Assembly: GCA_028554795.2 (NCBI GenBank)
Contig: CM068842.1
Location: 48,257,574 to 48,321,573, forward strand
Length of the DNA: 64,000 bases
From: Sinohyriopsis cumingii
Lineage: Eukaryota; Mollusca; Bivalvia; Unionida; Unionidae
Direction: 5' to 3'
Position 1 is the first letter of the stretch. Each line of letters starts with the position of its first letter. The notes beneath the pieces were generated by a model. The model was not told the origin of the DNA, did no database searches, and saw only the letters and a list, made by a program, of their open reading frames with translations. The position numbers and the translations under genes are program-made. Of this stretch, positions 51,291 through 64,000 are shown one piece after another.

Positions 51291-51696
51291 GGACAAATTA
51301 TGTACTAAAATAAGAAATAACAGGAAATTTAAACGGCTGCGCGTTGACGCTGCTAACTTTCTGATTGTAAAGTTATAAGAGTAACTAATGTGGAGTAATG
51401 TCCAAATAAAGTCTAAATCATCTATGCCCCGTTACAATCAGATAATGTAAGTCTTATGAAGTTTGTTTTAAATTTCTTTTAGAAATTGTATGTTTACGTG
51501 TATACACCGCAACTATGAGAATCAGCCGATGTGAATATTTCCCCATTTTGGACAGACTACACCATAGCACACTACATATCCTAGCTTTTTTCTTGATATA
51601 TGAATTAAAAATAATGCACTGGAGAGTCTGTAAATTACTAAACTGATTGGTATATGGGTGGTTAGAAGGAATTTGTCTGATACAACGTGTCTTACG
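51291..51696. other. No feature recognised
   Basis: AT-rich flank between the decayed capsid module and the SINE, with no coding signal. Confidence 0.4.
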
Positions 51697-51709
51697 TTCA
51701 TGTAAGGTT

Positions 51710-51958
51710 GTTGTTGTTGTTGTTGGGTTGAACGCCATTTTTCAGTACACGATAGGCTATGCATGGCGTCCAGTATTAATGGTGGAGGAAGAACCTGGGA
51801 AAAATCCGGGAAGAACCACCGGCCCACGAGAAGCTACTGGCAAGCTTTCTCACATACCCACATTGGCTGAATCCTAGACTCGAACCCACGCAGACAGAGG
51901 TGAGATGGCAGTGATCCAAACGGAGAGCGCTTTAGACCACTCGGCCGCTCGGGTCCCC
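51710..51958 (-). mobile_element. tRNA-derived SINE, 13-bp target duplication
   Basis: Second good copy of the family at 27,577. The head (CGGCCGAGTGGTCTAAAGCG on the minus strand), body and GTTCAACCCAACAACAACAA tail all match. TTCATGTAAGGTT is present exactly on both sides (51,697-51,709 and 51,959-51,971). Confidence 0.93.
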
Positions 51959-52174
51959 TTCATGTAAGGTTACTTACTACACTCGAAAAGAAGACAAAGA
52001 ACTACTTAACTTTTTTCAACTGGATAACCAGTAACTTTGGGATATCAATAGCAACTGTATTTCTTTTTCTCACGATTAGGTCAACACAAATGAAGAATTG
52101 ATTTGTCGATTTCCAAGAACTGCGGACTTCTTACATTCTCTTTTTGCAATACATAAGTAATTAGGTCGATCAAA

Positions 52175-52318
52175 ATGACAGAACAAGTTCGATCACATAT
52201 AGATTTTATAGTCCGAAAAGCAGGACAGATCTGGTCAAAGGTCATTGAAAGATGTTTCCTTGATCCTCGTTCACCCGAAGAAATTATCCAAAGAAGTTAT
52301 ATATTTGTGAGAGTCATG
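52175..52318 (+). CDS. Possible coding exon, unknown protein
   Basis: The ATG in good context (ATCAAAATGACA) opens 48 codons of coding-like composition (VRSHIDFIVRKAGQIWSKVI, then FLDPRSPEEIIQ). They end at CATG|GTAATA, a plausible splice donor in phase 0. The frame stays open further, into an AT-rich and (TG)n stretch that looks non-coding. No family is recognised and no second exon was found. Confidence 0.35.
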
Positions 52319-52508
52319 GTAATAAATATAAACATTGCTCATAACATTTGTCAAGAAATAGGCTATACCAATTTTTGTATTAAAAGAAATGTGAGTACAC
52401 GCTTGATATATCTGCTGAGCCAGAATACAAATTTGAACATAAAACAAGCAATCAATGTTTCGTTCCATTTCAATAAGGATTTCGTTTTCAAATACTATTT
52501 CAAACTCT

Positions 52509-52517
52509 GTGTGCGTG

Positions 52518-52554
<37 letters not shown>
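52509..52554. repeat. (TG)n microsatellite
   Basis: About 45 bp of TG with a few TGCG interruptions. Confidence 0.9.
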
Positions 52555-52556
<2 letters not shown>

Positions 52557-52559
52557 CTT

Positions 52560-57430
<4,871 letters not shown>

Positions 57431-57609
57431 TAGTAGATATATATTTTTGTGCAGAAGAGCTTCAAGAAACGGAACTACAAATCGGTGAGTGAAATAAATA
57501 TATCCATATCAAAGATATTGTTGAAACAAGCCTGTTTTAAAGCCTGTTTCTGTTTTGCCTCGACGTGGAAAATATTATATTTTGCACACTCATACTATTT
57601 CATAACACT

Positions 57610-60010
57610 GGTCTACAATTTTCTAGAAGTAGTCTGCTTTAGAGATAAAATGTGCTATTTATTATGGATTTTGATTGGCTACTGTTTCCAAGATATTTAA
57701 GTTTAAGGATTTTACGTCTATGTATATTGTGTAGATAGTAGAGTTTTAATCATAACTTGCAAACCTAGGTCTTTTCATGTGCCTATGGTTGCTTTACATG
57801 ATAATATTTAAAATGTCCTATTTATGTAACACTTAAAAACAGCAAAAGGGTTAATCAACAAAAGTTATTATGAAAATAAAGGCAAAAAATATTATGCATA
57901 TATAAGTACATAGTTTAGTTCTTATTCATTGTATAGGCGGCTCTTCTTGGATTGTCTCTTGTATTCATTAAATTGAGCATCTCTTGTCACTGTCCAGCAA
58001 TAGTCTACAAGCATTGATAGGTTCCATTTGCCGTGAGAGCGTTTCTCCATTGTTGCAATGTCGTGGGGAAATTGCTCCCGTGCTCGTCTCTCAAAAATTC
58101 TAAATAAGGGTTCAAAAATGTACTTTTAGTGGAATTTTGCAACCAAGGTTTTTGAATACCTTGATGAGGTTTTCAACCAACTCTCTGTAGTTGTCTGCCT
58201 TGTTGTTTCCGAAGCAATGTGCTGTCACTAACTGGAAGGCTTTCCAAGCCGTCTTTTCCTTGCCACGCAGTGCACAGTCAAATACATCATCTGGATGAAG
58301 TTCACGAATCTGGGGACCAATGAAGACACCTTCTTTTATCTTAGCTTCACATGACCTTGGACATTTTCCACGGAGATACTTAAAAGCTACTTGTAGTTTG
58401 TTCATGGTCTTGACAATGTTCTTCATCAGATCCAGCTGAATGTGCAAAGGTGGTAACAAAATGTTTCTTTGATGCTGAACACTTTTCATCCCAGGCTCAA
58501 ATGACTGTCGGAGTGACCAGTCTCTCTTGATATAGTGGTAATCTCTCGCACGATTATCCCGTTCGAAGAGAAAACAGCAGTACCTTGTGTATTCAGTCTG
58601 CAAACCAAGCATGAGGGAAAGAACCTTCAAATCCTCACAAAGCTGCCACTGATGTTAGTCATAGTTTATGCACGTCAAACGTTGTTTCGTGATTTCATAG
58701 GTTTCATTCATATGGACTGCATGACCAACTGGAATTGATGGCAATACATTGCTATTATGCAGCGAAAGAGCTTAAAAACTCTTCTTCGATGAATCAATGA
58801 ACAGTCTCCACTCATCTGGATCATGAACGATATTGAGGGGCGCCATCACACCAGCGATGTTGTTGCATGATACAAGATCAGCTACCATGAAGAAGAATGG
58901 TAAAAGATCCTTTTGACGGTCACAGAACATGGAAACCTAACATCACCTGCCAGGAGATTCTACTGCTGAAATCTGGAGCCCAACAGCTCTGCCTTGCTCT
59001 TGGAATGTTGCAATCCCTGACAAGGTCATTGTGTTATTGTGTGTGGTTCAGAGTAGAAGGATGGGAGAAGATATGGGTCATGTGACATTGATGGTCCAGG
59101 ACTAAAAGTGTCATCTTCTTTCTCTTCCTTGTCTGACTCAAGTGAGAATGATTCTGGTGCATTAAGAACCGACAGTCTGGGGTACTGGGAATATAGCTGA
59201 TGGGATGTTTGGATATCGCAGAATCCACTTTTTCTTACTTGTCACATCTTTTTCTTATTTGACACAACTTTCCCAACAGAAGGCAACATGCAGAAGTAAC
59301 AATTGCTCATATAATCTTTTGGCTCTCTCCAAATCATTGGCACTGCAGAAGGCATAGATTTCCTTTTCCTGTTCAGCCACAGGCAAAAATCTGTTGCGAA
59401 AGTGTTGTACCATATGTCTGTGGCCCACCTCTTGTTCTGATCTCCAGTTTTGCAGCAGTGGTAATACTGCGCTTTTGTGATGCAAAGGTTACTTCACTGC
59501 AAACATGGCAGAAGTTACCTGCATTGTTCACACAAGTCCGAGGCACCTCGCCTCTCTTTCGCTAAACAAAAATGTGTCCTTCTTCAAAATCAAACACTGA
59601 CAAAAAAGAGAGCACGGCATTGTATGATTTCAAGAGCTGATATAGGGCAATTTGTTCATCAGAGTCATGTAAGCTTAGTTATGATTGCATCATCCATGAC
59701 TTCTAGGAATAACCTGATGCAAGTCATATCATGTGTTACGCAATACCAGCTTCAGATTCCATCATTCAATGTTTTGCTTAAAAAGAAAGTACTGTCCAAA
59801 CCTAGTCATAGATTTATTCACAGATCCAGACAAATATGTATGTTGTCATTTCTGGTTTAAATTGAGATCCTTTCCCTTTATAAGTCACTTATCTCCGCCA
59901 TTCCCAAGTCAAGGGACGTATATACTGACCCACTATCATATCTTTAAAACTAATGCCAATCAACAATTTTAAGCATCTTTTTCGTTCTCAATGACCCAGA
60001 ATTAGTAAAG
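57610..60010 (-). pseudogene. Repeat unit copy B: repeat-encoded protein gene, most complete copy
   Basis: The minus strand reads a long but interrupted gene. The acidic N-terminal part is near 59,200-59,100. The longest open piece (58,630-58,112) contains LLPPLHIQLDLMKNIVKTMN, EGVFIGPQIREL and NYRELVENLIKVFKNLGCKI. The C-terminus runs to about 57,919 and contains EKRSHGKWNLSMLVDYCW. These motifs characterise an uncharacterised protein family found in high copy in invertebrate genomes, which I take as transposon-derived; the mechanism is unknown. Stops and frame shifts between 58,700 and 59,100 make it a pseudogene. A plus-strand frame at 59,477-59,860 is also conserved with copy A. Confidence 0.72.
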
Positions 60011-60199
60011 TTTGACAAAATTTATCTCGTAAGCTTTGGTCGTTGATCAGTATAATCAACCATTGATTAGATCATGCTAAAGAGGAAATTGTTTTTCATT
60101 TTAACAAGATTTATATTTGTAAATGATGACTGGCATGGAGACCAAAACGTCGAAGCAAAGTCAGAAATTTTCAAAATTTAAAACAGTTATATAACTCCA

Positions 60200-61560
60200 T
60201 GAAAACCTAAGCACGGTATGTACTTGCGAGTACATATTAGCATTTTAAATTTCATTGCTCTACCTGAAATGGGTTTTGCTTAAATGCTGCTAACATAGTT
60301 TTCTAATGAAATTCAAAACGTTTATTTTAGAAATATTGAAATAGAATATGTTTTGGTGTTTTTGAAATATGCTATGTATTCATGTACGTATAGCATGCTC
60401 AAAGATTCAAGCACGAAATGCGGTTTTCGTCAGCTGTGAGAATAAAGTGATGTGTGTTTGACATTCTCATTTGAGATTCAACTAGAACCTCACTAACAAA
60501 TATTAGTTTTCTGCAAAATATGTATCAATATTTTTTAAAATTGTGGCCTGAAAATCTAATGAAGCCATCGCCTCGTATATGCAAATATGCCTAGCAGATT
60601 TTAATTGTTTTGTATGTTTTATGTGTTTTCCTTAGTTGTTCAAACAAGGTTTGAGTAACAAAAATAGACCTAGCCCGAAATTCTCAAAAAATATTTTTTA
60701 AAGTAAATAATTACTTAACTCGCCTGAACCTCTTAGCAGGTTGACTATGTATGAATGCAAATACGCCTATAAAATTTTACTTTTCTACCTCGTGTGGTTT
60801 TTCACCTCATCATGTTAACAAGACTTTTTGCCCAAGAAAAGTACATATCCAAAATGGCATACAATGTGCACAAAAATTGTTATAAATGCCTGTCTCACAC
60901 CAGGTCATCTAAATAAGCATACACATATACCTACCCAATTTCAGTTGTACTTTTTTGGGTTAGTGTTTTGCAAGACTGCCAACGAACTTCTCGAATGGAC
61001 GGACGGACAGATGGATATACGGACGCATGGACAGGACCAAATCAAAATACATCCGCTGCACACAGTTGGGGTGTATAAATTTCTAACATTAAAGAAGAAA
61101 CTCGAGCAAAGCAAATATATATGCTTTTTATTGCAAATCATCACAAAATCTCACAAACCTTTAAACTAACATACCCACCTACCCACCTCAAGAACCACAT
61201 AAATTCAGGGTCAGTTTTTAAAGACAATAGTGCTTTTCTTTTTCACACTAAGAAAACGTCGCCACTACCAAAGGATTTTAACTCGTGTCTTTTGAGATTG
61301 TCACAGCTGAGCGTGTTATTTTTATCCTCGCATCATGGTCATCCGACAATTATCAGATCCTGGTAAGTTGCATCCATTCGGTAATTGTTAATTTGGCCAA
61401 GATCCCACGAGACATGCCACCAGTGGTCGGTACCAATAAGGCCATCATCTGCAGTAACTGTACCAAGGTTTCCAGCTCCGCCATCCTGCAAGTATATTTA
61501 TAAAACATAGAATCATTTTCGCGTTACATAATCAGTAAAGACCCAGACCATAGAGATGAA
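60200..61560 (-). repeat. Repeat unit copy B, segment next to the satellite
   Basis: Inverted match to 46,400-47,745 throughout, including a conserved short frame on the plus strand (61,285-61,503) and the reverse-strand frame MAELETLVQLLQ seen in both. It has no recognised protein domain. It lies between the gene segment and the 46-bp satellite. Confidence 0.8.
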
Positions 61561-61649
61561 TGACACCACGAAACATAATAATAGCAATTGTACTTCTGAA
61601 GAAGTATCAATGCACGACTAGAGTAAAACTACTTGAAACAGAGTTGTAG

Positions 61650-64000
61650 TTTTATTTCCCATCCATGCAATCAATCCCAATAAAAGATTGTCCTATGTAT
61701 TTCCCATCCATGCAATCAATCCAAATAAAAGATTGCTTGTATGTATTTCCCCTCTATGCAATCAATCCCAATAAAATATTGTTAGTATGTATTCCCCATC
61801 GATGCAATTAATCCCAATAAAAGAGCGTTCTTATATATTTCCGATCCATGCAATCAATCCAAATAAAAGATTGCTAGCATGTATTCCCATCCATGCAATC
61901 AATCCCAATAAAAGATTGTTAGCATGCATTTCCTATCCATGCAATCAATCCTAATAAAAGAGTGTTAATATGTATTTCCCATCCATGCAATCAATCCCAA
62001 TAAAAGAGTGTTAGTATGTATTTTCCCATCCATGCAATCAATCCCAATAAAAGATAGTTAGTATGCATTTCCTATCCATGCAATCAATCCTAATAAAAGA
62101 GTGTTAGTATGTACTTTCCATCCATGCAATCAATCCCAATAAAAGAGTGTTAGGATGTATTTCCCATCCATGCAATCAATCCCAATAAAAGAGTGTTAGT
62201 ATGTATTTTCCATCCATGCAATCAATCCCAATAAAAGAGTGTTAGTATGTATTTCCCATCCATGGAAACAATCCCAATAAAAGATTGTCCTTATGTATTT
62301 CCCATCCATGCAATCAATCCTAATAAAAGATTGCTTTTATGTATTTCCCCTCCATGCAATCAATCCCAATAAAATATTGTTAGTATGTATTCCCCATCGA
62401 TGCAATCAATCCCAATAAAAGAGTGTTAGGATGTATTTCCCATCCATGCAATCAATCCCAATAAAAGATTGTTAGTATGCATTTCCTATCCATGCAATCA
62501 ATCCAAATAAAAGAGTGTTAGTATGTATTTCCCATCCATGCAATCAATCCCAATAAAAGAGTGGTAGTATGTATTTCCCATCCATGCAATCAACCCCAGT
62601 TAAAGAGTGGTAGTATGTATTTCCCATCCATGCAATCAATCCCAATAAAAGATTGTTAGTATGCATTTCCTATCCATGCAATGAATCCCAATAAAAGAGT
62701 GTTAGGATGTATTTACCATCCATGCAATCAATCCCAATAAAAGTGTTAGTACGTATATTCCATCCATGCAATCAATCCCAATAAAAGAGTGTTAGCATGT
62801 ATTTTCCATTCATGCAATCAATCCCAATAAAAGAGTGTTAGTATGTATTTACCGTCCATGCAATCAATCCCAATAAAAGATTGTTAGGATGAATTTTCCA
62901 TCCATGCAATCAATCCCAATAAAAGAGTGTTAGTATGTATTTCCCATCCATGCAATCAATCCCAATAAAAGATTGTTAGTATGCATTTCCTATCCATGCA
63001 ATCAATCCTAATAAAAGAGTGTTAGTATGTATTTCCCATCCATGCAATCAATCCCAATAAAAGATTGTTAGTATGTATTTCCCATCCATGCAATCAATCC
63101 CAATAAAAGATTGTTAGTATGTATTTCCTATCCATGCAATCAATCCCAATAAAAGATTGTTAGTATGTATTTCCTATCCATGCAATCAATCCCAATAAAA
63201 GATTATTAGTATGTATTTTCCATCCATGCAATGAATCCAAATAAAGGAGTGTTAGTATGTCTTTTCCATCCATGCAATCAATCCCAATAAAAGAGTGTTA
63301 GGATGTATTTTCCATCCATGCAATCAATCCCAATAATAGAGTGTTAGCATGTATTTTCCATCCATGCAATCAATCCCAATAAAAGAGTGTTAGGATGTAT
63401 TTTCCATCCATGCAATCAATCCCAATAAAAGAGTGTTAGGATGTATTTTCCATCCAGTCAATCAATCCCAATAAAAAAGTGTTAGGATGTATTTTCCGTC
63501 CATGCAATCAATTCCAATAAAATAGTGTTAGTATGTATTTTCCATCCATGCAATCAATCCCAATAAAGGAGTGTTAGGATGTATTTTCCATCCATGCAAT
63601 CAATCCCAATAAAGGAGTGTTAGGATGTATTTTCCATCCATGCAATCAATCCCAATAAAGGAGTGTTAGGATGTATTTTCCATCCATGCAATCAATCCCA
63701 ATAAAGGAATGTTAGGATGTATTTTCCATCCATGCAATCATTCCCAATAAAATAGTGTTAGTATGTATTTTCCATCCATGCAATCAATCCCAATAAAGGA
63801 GTGTTAGGATGTATTTTCCATCCATGCAATCATTCCCAATAAAGGAGTGTTAGGATGTATTTTCCATCCATGCAATCAATCCCAATAAAGGAGTGTTAGG
63901 ATGTATTTTCCATCCATGCAATCAATCCCAATAAAGGAGTGTTAGGATGTATTTTCCATCCATGCAATCATTCCCAATAAAATAGTGTTAGTATGTATTT
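61650..64000 (+). repeat. 46-bp satellite array, about 50 units, runs off the window
   Basis: Units read TATTTCCCATCCATGCAATC then AATCCCAATAAAAGAGTGTT then AGTATG, period 46 bp, with high similarity between neighbours. Variants cluster (AAAGATTG versus AAAGAGTG; GTATG versus GGATG; TTCCC versus TTTCC; AAAGG toward the right end), indicating recent local expansion. Every unit carries an AATAAA. The array starts directly beside repeat copy B. Confidence 0.97.

Noticed and set aside
61650-64000. CRISPR-like regular repeats
   Set aside because: The units are contiguous, with no unique spacers, no palindromic repeat and no cas genes, and the context is eukaryotic. It is a satellite.

Overview
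This is animal nuclear DNA, not a prokaryotic replicon. It has spliced host exons, tRNA-derived SINEs, LTR retrotransposons, long (TA)n, (GA)n and (CA)n tracts and a large satellite. The mix (Polinton/adintovirus-type element, a Gypsy element with integrase before RT, BIR domains, SINEs ending in GGCGTTAAACCCAACAACAAC) suggests a marine invertebrate, probably a mollusc. That is inference; no species can be read from the window.

Region 1 (1-16,230) is most of an integrated Polinton/Maverick (adintovirus-like) element, cut by the left window edge. On the minus strand it carries a densely packed virion module: major capsid candidate, small basic protein, penton-like minor capsid protein, membrane protein, chromodomain integrase, three or four small basic or proline-rich proteins and a FtsK/HerA-type packaging ATPase. 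Next come small ORFs, a tandem family with an LP-E-LRERIY motif (two open copies and one broken one), a BIR-domain (IAP-like) protein and a protein-primed PolB broken by two frame changes and one stop. On the plus strand there is a two-zinc-knuckle protein with an acidic/basic tail. At the right end a divergent gene pair (192 aa minus, 77 aa plus) shares a CRE/E-box/CCAAT promoter. Both of its genes end in what looks exactly like the replication-dependent histone mRNA 3' stem-loop. This is the most unusual signal in the window.

Region 2 (17.1-22.2 kb) is a much older, decayed PolB of a related element in the same orientation, interrupted by a solo LTR (18,810-19,990, target duplication ACTGG). 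A decayed capsid module of the same kind lies at 49.5-51.3 kb.

Region 3 (22.2-36.8 kb) is mostly host non-coding DNA. It contains one small three-exon minus-strand host gene (31,063 to 26,601) predicted to encode a secreted PAN/apple plus MIB/HERC2 protein, one SINE 26 bp upstream of one of its splice acceptors, a 35-bp minisatellite and a candidate first exon at 32,609.

Region 4 (36.85-48 kb) is a repeat unit (copy A) into which a 7.9-kb Gmr1-like Gypsy retrotransposon has inserted (37,545-45,415; TCTGC duplication on both sides). The retrotransposon has lost its RT core and has a frame break in the integrase zinc finger. An inverted relative (copy B) occupies 57.6-61.6 kb. Both copies abut a 46-bp tandem repeat: about 8 units near 46.2 kb, and roughly 50 units from 61.65 kb to the window end.

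The remainder (48-49.5, 52.6-57.4 kb) is AT-rich and shows no gene I can support.
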